Source: Mogibacterium sp.
GTDB lineage: Bacteria > Bacillota > Clostridia > Peptostreptococcales > Anaerovoracaceae
Assembly: GCA_017433975.1 (NCBI GenBank)
Contig: JAFRGD010000017.1
Coordinates: forward strand, 124,001-188,000
Direction of reading: 5' to 3'
DNA: 64,000 bases
Shown here: positions 38,919 through 47,397 of the stretch, in pieces
How positions within the stretch are numbered: position 1 is the first letter of the stretch
Layout: every line of letters starts with the position of its first letter
The notes under the pieces: model-generated
Told to the model about the DNA's origin: nothing
The model's input: the letters and a program-made list of their open reading frames with translations, nothing else
Databases searched by the model: none
Translations under genes and position numbers: made by a program

Positions 38919-41900
38919 ATGCTGAACATCTATGCGGCGCGCGAGAGCGTGGACAAAGAAAGATTCATATACCAGAGCGTACGCGGCGAGGCGTTTATCG
39001 TCGTACCGGACCAATATACGCTCGCGGCGGAGGAGCAAGCTTTGACTCACATGGGCAAGGCTTGTCTTTTTGATGTTGAAATCACGAGCATGCGGCGCCT
39101 CGGGCAGCGCGTGCTCGCGGAGACCGGCCGGGAGAACGTGTCGGCGCTGGATAAATACGGGCGGTTCATGCTGCTCAGCCGCATCGTGCGGGAGCACCGG
39201 GACGAGCTCGGGATGTTCCGCCAGGCGGCGGGGCGCGCGACGTTCCTCGAGATGGTGAACGACTTCATCTCGGACCTCAAGCAGCAGGACCGGACGGCGG
39301 CGGACATCGACGCGATGCTGGAAAGCGGCCGCGCCGGGGAGACGCTCGCCGGCAAGCTGACGGAGCTCCGGACGATCGTCGAGGAGTACGAGCGCGAGAT
39401 CGCGGGCCGGTACACGGACAGCGAGGACTACATCGCGATGTACACCGAAGCGATGGCGGACGCGGCCCTGGTCCGGGGCAAGGAAATCTGGATTTATGGT
39501 TATGATAGTTACACGCCGAAGTTCCGCAACGCGATTCTCGCGCTGGCGGGGCAGACGACGGTCAACGTGGTGCTCAGCCGGAGCGACTACGGGCTCGACC
39601 GGACGGTGCAGGCGGTGCTCAAGGCGGAGGCAGCGGAGCGCGGCGTCGGCGTCGCGGTGCGCGAGATTCCGGCGGGGTACGAGTTCGCAAAGAGTGAAAC
39701 GGCCGTGCGGATCGAGCGCGACCTCTTCGACCCGGACCAGAGCCGGGCTGCGGCGCGGAACCGGGACTTCCTCCCGGCGGACCTCACGGTGACCGAGTGC
39801 GCGAACCCGTACCACGAGGCGGAGAGCGCAGCGGCTTTTGTGCACCATCTCATCCGCGACGAGGGATACCGTATGCGCGACATCGTGATCATCGCGAACG
39901 ACGAGGGCGGGATGCAGCCGAAGGTTGTCCGGACGTTTGCGGAGTACGGTCTGCCGCTCTTCGTCGACGCGCGGCGGGGCATCAGCGACTCCGGGGCGGT
40001 GAGCCTCATCCTCGGGCTGCTGGAGTTCGTCAGCCGGCGGCACGCAACCCCGCACCTTTTGACGGTGCTCAAAAGCGGGCTCACCGGGTACGACGAAGAG
40101 CAGATCTGGAACCTCGAGAACTACGTCAAGGGGTACCGGATCCGCGGGTCGATGTGGGACAAGCCGTTCCAATACGGCGGCTTTGAATATGCAGAGGAGG
40201 ACTTCGCGGCGCTGGAGGCACTGCGCGCGGACGTGATGGCGCGGGTGCAGGCGCTGGAGGACCTCGTGAAGGCGAGCGACCAGGTCGACGCGTTTGCGGA
40301 CGGCTTCCGGCGGTACCTCGCGGAGGTGTGGCAGCTCGAGGCAAAGCTCGAAGCGCTTGCGGCCGCGCAGGCGGAGCAGGGACACGTCCGGGAGGCGCAG
40401 CGCACAGCCCAGAGCTATGACGCGGCGATGGACATTCTGGACCAGGTGGTTCGGGTCCTCGGCGAAGACGCTTTTCAGTTGGAGGAATTCATAGAGATCT
40501 ATAAGACGGGGATCGAGACCGTCGACGTCGGATTGATTCCGCAGGCGGCGGACGGGATCACCATGGGAACGATGATCCGGACGCGGCCGCTGCCGGTCCG
40601 GGCGGTCCTGATCCTCGGAGCGAATGAGGGAGTACTGCCGCTTGAGCCGTCGCCGGAGGGGCTCTTCTCGGTCGACGAGAAGGCCTGGTTCAGCGAGATG
40701 GACTTCCCGCTCGGCGGGCTGGACGACCTCAAAATGCTGGAAGAAAACGTCGCGATGTACCGGATGATGTCCCGGGCATCGGAAAAAGTATATATCAGTT
40801 ACTCGATGACGGACGGGGAGGGGCGCGACATGAAACCGTCCCCGCTGATCGACCAGGTCCGCACGGTGTTCCCGCGCGTCGCGGTGCAGAAGGACATCGT
40901 GACGCAGGGCTTCGGGCTCGATCTGGTGAACGACCGGCGGGAGACCCTGCGGCACCTGATGGACTACATCAAGGAGCGGCCGGCGGCGCCGCCGGCGGAG
41001 ACAGTGCCGCCGGGGGACCCGGCGGCTTCGGGCGCCGCGGCGCCGGACCTCCTGGCGCACGCGGTGATGGCCTGGTACGACGACAACGCGCCGGAGGTCC
41101 TCGCACCGATGGTGCGCGCCGGCCGCAGCGAAAACCGCGCCGAGCCGCTGTCCCGCCCGCTCGCCAAGCGCCTTTACGCGCGGCGGGACGGAGACTTCTC
41201 GTTCAGCGCCTCGAGCCTCGAGCGGTACGATCACTGCCCGTTCCGGCACTTCGTCCTATACGGTCTGCGGCCGCAGGGGGAGAAGGACTTCACCGGCGAC
41301 CGGCTGTCCATTGGCGATATCTACCACGAGTGCATCATGCGGGTCTCGCAGCGGATGACGGAGGACGGGAAGCCGCGCGCCAGAGCGAGCGAGGAGGAGA
41401 TCGCCGTGATGGTGCGCGAGGAGCTTTCCGCGCTTTCGGAGGAATACAAAGGCGGCCTGTTCGTCTCGAACGAACGCGAGAAATACCGCCTCGACCGCAT
41501 CGCATCGGTTTGTGAGGACGCGGTCCGCGCGCTCGCGGACCAGATGGAGCGGGGCGAGCTCGAACTGCTTTTCTTTGAAGAGCGCTTCGGACGGGGCTGC
41601 CGCTTCGCACCGATCGAATACACCTTTGACGGCGAAAAAGTCTTCATCGAAGGCAAGATCGACCGCGTCGACGTCCTCTCCGGCGGAAACGTCCGGATCG
41701 TCGACTACAAGACCGGCAGCGACAAGCTGGACCTCGACCAGATGCGGTCCGGTTACAAGATGCAGCTGATGGTCTACCTCGAAGGGACGGTCGAGAGCGG
41801 CCTCCAACCGGCGGGGATGTTCTATTTCAACATCAGCGACCGCGACCTCGCGGCGAGCGAAATCTCCTCCGACAAACTCGAGAAAAAGCTCGCGGACGCG

Positions 41901-42200
41901 GAAGCGGCCCGCTTCGACCTCAAAGGCGCCTACGTGAACGAACCGGAGATCACGAGCAAGATGCCGCTCGACGTCATCAACTCGTCGAGCATCAAATTGT
42001 CGCGCGAGGCCTTCACCGCCCTCGAGCAGGACGTGCGGGCTTCCATCGCGCGGATCAGCAGCCGGATCCTCTCCGGCGACATTCGGATCGAGCCGACGGT
42101 CCTCGCCAAATCGCACCGGCGGGAGTGCCAGAACTGCGACTACCAGGCGATCTGCCGCTTCGACCTATCATACAGACATAATAACTACAGGAAAGTATAG
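38919..42200 (+). CDS. addB: AddB-like helicase-nuclease subunit with degenerate Walker A
   Basis: A 1093-residue AddB/RexB-like subunit of the recombination helicase-nuclease that processes double-strand breaks. The C-terminus has the PD-(D/E)XK nuclease (FIEGKIDRVDV then VRIVDYKTGSDKLDLDQM near 905-950) and the four-cysteine iron-sulfur staple: Cys773 in DHCPFRHF, and Cys1070, Cys1073 and Cys1079. The N-terminal ATP loop, usually GRxGSGKT, reads AARESVDKE: the lysine remains but the glycines are gone. Its normal neighbour addA is absent on both sides, so a partner must be encoded elsewhere. Confidence 0.9.
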   Translation: MLNIYAARESVDKERFIYQSVRGEAFIVVPDQYTLAAEEQALTHMGKACLFDVEITSMRRLGQRVLAETGRENVSALDKYGRFMLLSRIVREHRDELGMFRQAAGRATFLEMVNDFISDLKQQDRTAADIDAMLESGRAGETLAGKLTELRTIVEEYEREIAGRYTDSEDYIAMYTEAMADAALVRGKEIWIYGYDSYTPKFRNAILALAGQTTVNVVLSRSDYGLDRTVQAVLKAEAAERGVGVAVREIPAGYEFAKSETAVRIERDLFDPDQSRAAARNRDFLPADLTVTECANPYHEAESAAAFVHHLIRDEGYRMRDIVIIANDEGGMQPKVVRTFAEYGLPLFVDARRGISDSGAVSLILGLLEFVSRRHATPHLLTVLKSGLTGYDEEQIWNLENYVKGYRIRGSMWDKPFQYGGFEYAEEDFAALEALRADVMARVQALEDLVKASDQVDAFADGFRRYLAEVWQLEAKLEALAAAQAEQGHVREAQRTAQSYDAAMDILDQVVRVLGEDAFQLEEFIEIYKTGIETVDVGLIPQAADGITMGTMIRTRPLPVRAVLILGANEGVLPLEPSPEGLFSVDEKAWFSEMDFPLGGLDDLKMLEENVAMYRMMSRASEKVYISYSMTDGEGRDMKPSPLIDQVRTVFPRVAVQKDIVTQGFGLDLVNDRRETLRHLMDYIKERPAAPPAETVPPGDPAASGAAAPDLLAHAVMAWYDDNAPEVLAPMVRAGRSENRAEPLSRPLAKRLYARRDGDFSFSASSLERYDHCPFRHFVLYGLRPQGEKDFTGDRLSIGDIYHECIMRVSQRMTEDGKPRARASEEEIAVMVREELSALSEEYKGGLFVSNEREKYRLDRIASVCEDAVRALADQMERGELELLFFEERFGRGCRFAPIEYTFDGEKVFIEGKIDRVDVLSGGNVRIVDYKTGSDKLDLDQMRSGYKMQLMVYLEGTVESGLQPAGMFYFNISDRDLAASEISSDKLEKKLADAEAARFDLKGAYVNEPEITSKMPLDVINSSSIKLSREAFTALEQDVRASIARISSRILSGDIRIEPTVLAKSHRRECQNCDYQAICRFDLSYRHNNYRKV

Positions 42201-42206
42201 CGATAC

Positions 42207-43055
42207 ATGCCTCTCAAAATCATTTCGATCGGGAGCAGCAGCTCCGGCAATTCGTACTTAATCACAAGCGGACGGACGAACCTCCTGCTGGACGTCGGGC
42301 TGACCGGCAGGGTTATCAAGAGCGCCCTGGCGGGCTTCGGGCTCTGCGCAAAAGACATCAACGGGCTCTTCGTCACGCACGAGCACATCGACCACATCCG
42401 GAGCCTGCGGATGATGGCGCGGGAGTGCGCGGACGCGCAGATCGTGACATCGCGCGGGACGCGGAACGCGTGTCCGGCCTTTGAGTTCATCGCCCCGGAC
42501 CGGCTCAAACTCGTGCAGTCCCAGAGCGAACTCGTCATCGGCGACATTTACGCGCGGGCCTTTTCGCTCTCGCACGACGCGGCTGAACCGGTCGGCTTCT
42601 CGTTCTCCTCGGGCGGGGAGTCGCTGACGGTCGTCACAGACACCGGCGTCGTCACCGATGAGATTTTTTACGAAATCGCCGGGGCGGACAAGCTCGTCCT
42701 CGAAGCGAACCATGAGGTCAGCGTCCTCGAGGTCGGCCCGTACCCGTACATGCTCAAGCGCCGGATCCTCTCTGACGTCGGCCACCTGTCCAACGAGGCG
42801 GCGGGCAACGCGCTCGCCCGGGCGGTCGACCTCCGCGTGGACAAGGTGAAGGCGGGGCAGGACCCGATCCACGTCATGCTCGCGCACCTCAGTACGACCA
42901 ACAACACCCCGGACAACGCCCGCCTCACGGTCAAGGACGTCCTCCGGGAGCACGGCTTCGCGGCGGGAAACGATTACCTGCTCAACATCGCCGCCAAGAG
43001 CGACATCACGCCGATGGACGCGCCGGTCTACGGCGCGGACGACGTCGTGGAGTGA
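42207..43055 (+). CDS. MBL-fold metallo-hydrolase, YycJ/WalJ-like
   Basis: A 282-residue metallo-beta-lactamase-fold protein. ISIGSSSSGNSYLI opens the fold and VTHEHIDHI near residue 53-61 supplies the HxHxDH metal ligands; SLSHDAAEPVGFSF near 117, VTDTGVVTDEI near 148, and NHEVSVLEVGPYP near 170 follow in the family order. YycJ relatives are associated with cell-wall/DNA metabolism and may be exonucleases; activity here is not known. It starts seven bases after the addB stop. Confidence 0.85.
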   Translation: MPLKIISIGSSSSGNSYLITSGRTNLLLDVGLTGRVIKSALAGFGLCAKDINGLFVTHEHIDHIRSLRMMARECADAQIVTSRGTRNACPAFEFIAPDRLKLVQSQSELVIGDIYARAFSLSHDAAEPVGFSFSSGGESLTVVTDTGVVTDEIFYEIAGADKLVLEANHEVSVLEVGPYPYMLKRRILSDVGHLSNEAAGNALARAVDLRVDKVKAGQDPIHVMLAHLSTTNNTPDNARLTVKDVLREHGFAAGNDYLLNIAAKSDITPMDAPVYGADDVVE

Positions 43056-43097
43056 CGGATTACCGGACAACGCTTTCGCGCGGAATACGAACGAACC

Positions 43098-43604
43098 ATG
43101 AACATCAACATCATCTGCATCGGAAAACTCAAGGAGAAATACTGGCAGGACGCGGCGGCCGAATACCTCAAGCGGCTCGGCGGGTACTGCAATGTCAGAG
43201 TGGTCGAACTCAAGGAAGCGAAGCTCCCGGCCAACGCGGGCGCCCGCGACGAGGAGATCGTCATGGAGAAGGAAGGCGAGGCGATCCTCGCCAAAGTTGC
43301 GCGTGAGGACTACGTCATCGCGATGGCGGTCGAGGGCCGACAGCTGGATTCGATCGCGTTCGCCCGGACGCTCTCCGGCATCTTCACCGGGACCGCACCG
43401 GGCGGCGCGGGCAAGGGCAGCTACCAGACCGTTGACTTTGTGATCGGCGGCAGCCTCGGCCTCTCGCCGGCGGTCAAACGCCGGGCGGACCGGCTGCTTT
43501 CATTCTCGCCGATGACCTTCCCGCATCAGCTCGCGCGCGTCATGCTGCTCGAGCAGATTTACCGCGCGTTCAAGATCAACGCCGGCGAGACGTACCACAA
43601 ATAG
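43098..43604 (+). CDS. rlmH: 23S rRNA (pseudouridine-1915-N3)-methyltransferase
   Basis: A 168-residue SPOUT methyltransferase that methylates pseudouridine 1915 in helix 69 of 23S rRNA. MNINIICIGKLKEKYW is the family N-terminus; DFVIGGSLGLSPAVKRRAD near 115-133 and LSFSPMTFPHQLARVMLLEQIYRA near 136-160 form the SAM-binding knot. The C-terminal INAGETYHK matches family RlmH ends closely. The length is slightly above the usual ~159 because of a Gly/Ala insert near residue 100. Confidence 0.95.
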   Translation: MNINIICIGKLKEKYWQDAAAEYLKRLGGYCNVRVVELKEAKLPANAGARDEEIVMEKEGEAILAKVAREDYVIAMAVEGRQLDSIAFARTLSGIFTGTAPGGAGKGSYQTVDFVIGGSLGLSPAVKRRADRLLSFSPMTFPHQLARVMLLEQIYRAFKINAGETYHK

Positions 43605-43647
43605 GCCGGCACGCGCAGCTGCCCCACACAGACAGAGGGATGAAACG

Positions 43648-44547
43648 ATGAAAACCGCTCTTATGATCCTATTGATACTGATCGCACTGACCCTTTTGCT
43701 GGCGTGCGTCCTCGCGTCCAAGGTGGTGACCGGAAAGCGCCAGACGCTCGAGGAAGCGATGCAGTGGCAGTCGGACCACTACGACACGTCGTTTTATACG
43801 GCCGTTGCAAAGACGAACTATGCGGTCTGCGGCTACGGGAACTACGTCCTCCACGTCGAGGCGCTCCGCAACCCGGTTCCGACGGACAAGTACGTGATCA
43901 TCACGCACGGGTACACGGACAACCACATCGGGTCGCTGAAGTATGCCAAAATGTACCTCGACCTCGGCTACAACTGCATTCTCTACGATATCCGCGGGCA
44001 CGGGGAGAACGAGCGGACGTACACGACGTACGGGGTGCTCGAGAGCCAGGACCTGCTCTGCCTGATCGAGGACACGCGGACCCGCTATCCGCGCCTGACC
44101 GAGCTCGGGCTGCACGGGGAGTCCCTCGGCGCGGCGACGACGGTCACGGTCATGAAATACCGCCCGGCGGTCGACTTCGCGGTCGCGGACTGCGGCTTCT
44201 CCGACATCTGGAACGTGCTCGAGGGGGCGTTCAAAGACATGCACATCCCGGCCGTCTTTCTGAACCTCGCGGACCTCGGGTCGCGGCTCCGGTACCGCCA
44301 GTCGCTCAAGGCCATGCGGCCGATCGATTCGCTGGACGACAACCAGGTCCCGATTCTCTTCATCCACGGGGCGGCGGACAGCTTCATCCTCCCGAAGAAC
44401 TCGCAGGACATGTCCGACCGGACCCAGGGCTTGCAGCAGATTCAGCTCATTGAAGACGCGGACCACGCGATGTCCATGATTACCGATCCGGAGCGCTACC
44501 GCGAATACGTCGAGGCCTTCCTGGATGAGGTGCACGCGGCAGGATAG
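43648..44547 (+). CDS. Alpha/beta hydrolase with N-terminal membrane anchor
   Basis: A 299-residue hydrolase. Residues 4-25 are a hydrophobic anchor or leader. The core has VIITHGYTDNHIGSLKYA near 83 (oxyanion region), YDIRGHGENE near 113, the nucleophile elbow GLHGESLGAATT near 150-161 with Ser in GESLG, an Asp in FIHGAADSFILP near 240-250, and His in EDADHAMSM near 272. This matches the YqkD/serine hydrolase group annotated as alpha/beta hydrolases of unknown substrate. Good AGAGGGATG context at the start. Confidence 0.88.
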   Translation: MKTALMILLILIALTLLLACVLASKVVTGKRQTLEEAMQWQSDHYDTSFYTAVAKTNYAVCGYGNYVLHVEALRNPVPTDKYVIITHGYTDNHIGSLKYAKMYLDLGYNCILYDIRGHGENERTYTTYGVLESQDLLCLIEDTRTRYPRLTELGLHGESLGAATTVTVMKYRPAVDFAVADCGFSDIWNVLEGAFKDMHIPAVFLNLADLGSRLRYRQSLKAMRPIDSLDDNQVPILFIHGAADSFILPKNSQDMSDRTQGLQQIQLIEDADHAMSMITDPERYREYVEAFLDEVHAAG

Positions 44548-44578
44548 GGGGCAGTTGGCCAAACCGTAGCGCAGCCGG

Positions 44579-44618
44579 CTGAACTGCAGCCCATCCCGCT
44601 GAACTGCAGCCCATCCCG
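44579..44618. repeat. Perfect 20-bp tandem repeat, two copies
   Basis: CTGAACTGCAGCCCATCCCG occurs at 44579-44598 and again at 44599-44618 without spacer. Confidence 0.9.
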
Positions 44619-44679
44619 CGAGTGCTGATTCCACTTCTCCGCAGACGCTTTGACTTCATTTGAACAAGTCCACACCAAC

Positions 44680-44723
44680 TTTTTTTGCCTTGAAACGGTT
44701 TTTATGCGTTCAGGCAAAAAATA
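44680..44723. repeat. Hairpin repeat, copy A
   Basis: TTTTTTGCCT and AGGCAAAAAA form a 10-bp stem around a 20-base loop. Copy B lies at 44869-44909 and shares the distal CATTCAGGCAAAAAATA-like half. Confidence 0.65.
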
Positions 44724-44740
44724 CTTTAGCGGGCTAAAGT
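44723..44740. repeat. 8-bp dyad ACTTTAGC/GCTAAAGT
   Basis: ACTTTAGC, GG, GCTAAAGT: perfect inverted repeat with a two-base centre, directly after hairpin copy A. Confidence 0.7.
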
Positions 44741-44868
44741 GAAAAATCGAAAAAGAAGCGAGAGCCCTGCGCAAATGCCGCGTTTCAGCTGAAAACGCGA
44801 TGGAAACAGGTGCCAAACATAGGACTTCAAAGAGAAGTTCGCTTGAAATTCACAAATAGTTGGCAACA

Positions 44869-44909
44869 ATTTTGCCTCAAAGCGCGATTGAAGCATTCAG
44901 GCAAAAAAT
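44869..44909. repeat. Hairpin repeat, copy B
   Basis: ATTTTGCCT pairs with AGGCAAAAAAT. The 3' half is nearly identical to copy A, the 5' half diverged. Confidence 0.65.
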
Positions 44910-44910
44910 A

Positions 44911-44950
44911 GTGGTGTGGCAGCTTACATAGTGGCGTGGCGGCTTACAGC
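44911..44950. repeat. Imperfect 20-bp tandem repeat
   Basis: GTGGTGTGGCAGCTTACATA is followed by GTGGCGTGGCGGCTTACAGC, 16 of 20 positions the same. Confidence 0.75.
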
Positions 44951-44978
44951 AGGCCGCGCTATGCTTTCAAATAAGGAA

Positions 44979-45018
44979 ATACCCGCTCGGCGTTCTCACT
45001 GAGCGGGTATCGTTTTTT
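44979..45018. terminator. Terminator between convergent hydrolase and nfnB genes
   Basis: ATACCCGCTC (44979-44988) and GAGCGGGTAT (45001-45010), 12-base loop, then CG and six T on the plus strand. The minus-strand exit is only moderately T-rich. Confidence 0.85.
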
Positions 45019-45072
45019 CATGTGATCGTTTTAGTGTGTTTCGGGAGCCGATTCCACAGAACCAGCCCGCTG

Positions 45073-46482
45073 TTACTTCGCCGACAGGTACTCGTCGATG
45101 GCAGCCGCGGCGACTTTGCCGGCGCCCATCGCGGAGATGACCGTCGCAGCGCCCGTGACCGCGTCGCCGCCCGCGTAGACGCCCTCGCGCGAGGTGAGGC
45201 CGTCTTCGTTGATGACGATGCCGCCCTTGCGGTTGACCTCGAGGCCCTCGGTCGTGGACTTGATCAGAGGGTTCGGGCTCGTACCGATGGCGATGATGGC
45301 CGCGTCAACGTCCAGGACGAATTCGCTGCCCTCGACCGGAACCGGTCTCCGGCGGCCGCTCGCGTCAGGCTCGCCGAGCTCCATGCGGATGCACTTCATG
45401 CCCGTGACGAAGCCGTTCTTTGGATCGCGCGGGTCGTCCGGATTGTTGTAGCCGAGAATCTCAATCGGGTTGTTGAGCAGCTTGAAGTCGATGCCTTCCT
45501 CGATGGCGTGCTCGACTTCTTCCGCTCTCGCCGGGAGCTCCTCCATGGACCGTCTGTAGACGATGTAAACGTGCTCCGCGCCGAGACGGAGGGCCGTTCT
45601 CGCAGCGTCCATCGCGACGTTGCCGCCGCCGACGACCGCGACCTTGCCGCCCTTCATGATCGGGGTGTGCGGGTTGTCGAGATAAGCCTTCATGAGGTTA
45701 CTCCGGGTCAGGTACTCGTTGGCGGAGTAGACGCCCTTGTACGACTCGCCCGGGATGTTCATGAAGTTCGGCAGGCCTGCGCCGGAGCCGATGAAGACGG
45801 CTTCATAGCCCATCTCAAACAGCTCGTCGACCGTGAGGGTCTTGCCGATGATGACGTTGGTCTGGATGTCGACGCCGAGGTCCTTGAGGCCGTCGACTTC
45901 ACGCGCGACGATGGCCTTCGGCAGACGGAATTCCGGGATACCGTAGACCAGAACGCCGCCGGCGGTGTGGAGCGCCTCAAAGACGGTGACCGCGTAGCCT
46001 TTCTTTGCAAGGTCGCCCGCGCAGGTCAGGCCGGACGGGCCGGAGCCGACGATTGCGACTTTGTGGCCGTTGGACGCCGGACGGACCGGCTTCTCTTCGG
46101 TCTTTGCGTTATGCAGGTCGGAGACGTACCGCTCGAGGCGGCCGATGCCGACCGGTTCAAACTTGATACCGAGCGTGCACTTCGCTTCGCACTGGGTCTC
46201 CTGCGGACAGACGCGGCCGCAGACAGCCGGAAGGGAGGACGTTTCCGCGATGACCTGGTAAGCGCCTTCGAAGTCTTTCTCTTTGATCTTGCTGATGAAG
46301 CCAGGGATGTTGACGTTGACCGGGCAGCCGGCGATGCAAGGCTGGTTCTTGCAGTTGAGGCACCGCGTCGCCTCGGCGAGCGCGAGTTCCTCGGTATATC
46401 CGAGAGCTACTTCGTCAAAGTTGTGAGCCCGCACCAGTGGGTCCTGGGAAGGCATTTCGTGTTTCTTAGGATTGATTGCCAT
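45073..46482 (-). CDS. nfnB: Electron-bifurcating NADH-dependent ferredoxin:NADP+ oxidoreductase, large subunit
   Basis: A 469-residue GltD-like flavoprotein. With NfnA it reversibly couples NADPH oxidation to reduction of NAD+ and ferredoxin. Two iron-sulfur sites are visible at the N-terminus: Cys41, 44, 49, 53 and Cys88, 92, 98, 102. FAD binds at VAIVGSGPSGLTCAGDLA near 145-160 and NADPH at VAVVGGGNVAMDAARTAL near 285; the C-terminal YAGGDAVTGAATVISAMGAGK completes FAD binding. GltD-like proteins of glutamate synthase look alike, but the adjacent nfnA supports Nfn. It is 21 bases behind nfnA. Confidence 0.92.
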   Translation of the reverse strand: MAINPKKHEMPSQDPLVRAHNFDEVALGYTEELALAEATRCLNCKNQPCIAGCPVNVNIPGFISKIKEKDFEGAYQVIAETSSLPAVCGRVCPQETQCEAKCTLGIKFEPVGIGRLERYVSDLHNAKTEEKPVRPASNGHKVAIVGSGPSGLTCAGDLAKKGYAVTVFEALHTAGGVLVYGIPEFRLPKAIVAREVDGLKDLGVDIQTNVIIGKTLTVDELFEMGYEAVFIGSGAGLPNFMNIPGESYKGVYSANEYLTRSNLMKAYLDNPHTPIMKGGKVAVVGGGNVAMDAARTALRLGAEHVYIVYRRSMEELPARAEEVEHAIEEGIDFKLLNNPIEILGYNNPDDPRDPKNGFVTGMKCIRMELGEPDASGRRRPVPVEGSEFVLDVDAAIIAIGTSPNPLIKSTTEGLEVNRKGGIVINEDGLTSREGVYAGGDAVTGAATVISAMGAGKVAAAAIDEYLSAK

Positions 46483-46503
46483 GTGTCTTTACCTCCTCAT
46501 TCT

Positions 46504-47361
46504 CTATGCGTTCTCCGCCTGCTTGAACAGATTGCAGGTTTCCTCGTGCGCTTTTCTCTCGTAATCGAAGTAGATCCGGCTCCGCGAGATGGCTTCGTCG
46601 AAGTCGACCTCGTAGCCGTTGAAGTCCGGTCCGTCGACGCAGGCGAACTTCATGACCTTGCCCTCCGGTTTGTTGAGAGTGAGGCGGCAGCCGCCGCACA
46701 TGCCGGTACCGTCGACCATGATCGGGCTCATCGAGACCGTGATCGGGGCGTTGAATTCCTTGGCCGTCAGCGTGACGAACTTCATCATGATGAGCGGTCC
46801 GATGGTGATGATCATGTCAAAGGTCTCGCCCGCGGCCAGCATCTCCTTGAGCGGCACGGTGACGTTGCCCTGACGCGCGTAGGAGCCGTCGTCCGTCATG
46901 ACGATGAGCTTGTCGGAGCACTCTCTGAACTCGTCTTCGAGAATCAGCAGGTCTTTGTTCCGGAAACCGATGATGCTCGTGACGTCCGCGCCGAGTCTGT
47001 GGAACTCCTGCGCGACAGGCCACGCGATCGCGCAGCCGACACCGCCGCCGACGATGCAGACTTTTTTGATGCCTTCGGTCTCGGTCGGTCTGCCGAGCGG
47101 GCCGACGAAGTCCTGAAGGTAGTCGCCTTCTTCCTTGTGGTTGAGGGCTTCGGTGGTGGCGCCGACGATCTGGAAGATGATCTTGACGGTCCCTTCCTCC
47201 TGGTTGGTCCCGGCGATGGTCAGCGGAATCCGTTCCCCGTCCGCGTCAACACGCAGGATGATGAACTGGCCCGGTTTTGCCTTGCGGGCGACCAGCGGCG
47301 CTTCGATCTCGAGCTGGGTCACGGTCGGTCTCAGTACTTTCTTGTGGATGATTTTATACAT
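46504..47361 (-). CDS. nfnA: Electron-bifurcating NADH-dependent ferredoxin:NADP+ oxidoreductase, small subunit
   Basis: A 285-residue ferredoxin-NADP reductase-like subunit with FAD and NAD(H) sites and one [2Fe-2S] cluster. RVDADGERIPLTIAGTN near residue 37-53 binds FAD, VCIVGGGVGCAIAWPVA near 101-117 the nicotinamide nucleotide. The cluster segment DGTGMCGGC with Cys222, Cys225 and later Cys241 plus Asp217 has the Asp-plus-three-Cys arrangement reported for Nfn small subunits. The start at 47361 follows GGGAGG. The NifX-SlyD fusion lies 36 bases upstream on the same strand. Confidence 0.92.
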   Translation of the reverse strand: MYKIIHKKVLRPTVTQLEIEAPLVARKAKPGQFIILRVDADGERIPLTIAGTNQEEGTVKIIFQIVGATTEALNHKEEGDYLQDFVGPLGRPTETEGIKKVCIVGGGVGCAIAWPVAQEFHRLGADVTSIIGFRNKDLLILEDEFRECSDKLIVMTDDGSYARQGNVTVPLKEMLAAGETFDMIITIGPLIMMKFVTLTAKEFNAPITVSMSPIMVDGTGMCGGCRLTLNKPEGKVMKFACVDGPDFNGYEVDFDEAISRSRIYFDYERKAHEETCNLFKQAENA

Positions 47362-47384
47362 TTCATGCCTCCCTTTAAAAAGCA

Positions 47385-47394
47385 GTAACGTTAC
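47385..47394. promoter_or_regulatory. GTAACGTTAC palindrome before nfnA
   Basis: A 10-bp palindrome in the 36-base gap between the NifX-SlyD gene and nfnA, identical to the one before oppA. Confidence 0.35.
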
Positions 47395-47397
47395 AGA

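Larger units (their letters stand above)
44548..45072. other. Gene-free, repeat-rich intergenic stretch
   Basis: No credible gene in 525 bases; a minus-strand frame at 44496-44816 has no recognisable features. It holds a 20-bp perfect tandem repeat, a 20-bp imperfect tandem repeat, two copies of a hairpin beginning GCCT and ending AGGCAAAAAATA, a perfect 8-bp dyad (44723-44740) and a palindrome (44779-44799), all AT-richer than the flanks. It ends in the nfnB/alpha-beta hydrolase terminator. It may be a dead mobile or REP-type element, or an untranslated RNA. Confidence 0.7.

Noticed and set aside
44496..44816. A 106-residue minus-strand ORF in the repeat region
   Set aside because: No ribosome site, no recognisable motif, and it runs through the tandem repeat and into the preceding gene.
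45073..46482. Glutamate synthase small subunit (gltD)
   Set aside because: Sequence resembles GltD, but there is no large subunit, and the adjacent [2Fe-2S] FNR-like gene with the Asp/three-Cys site fits NfnAB.
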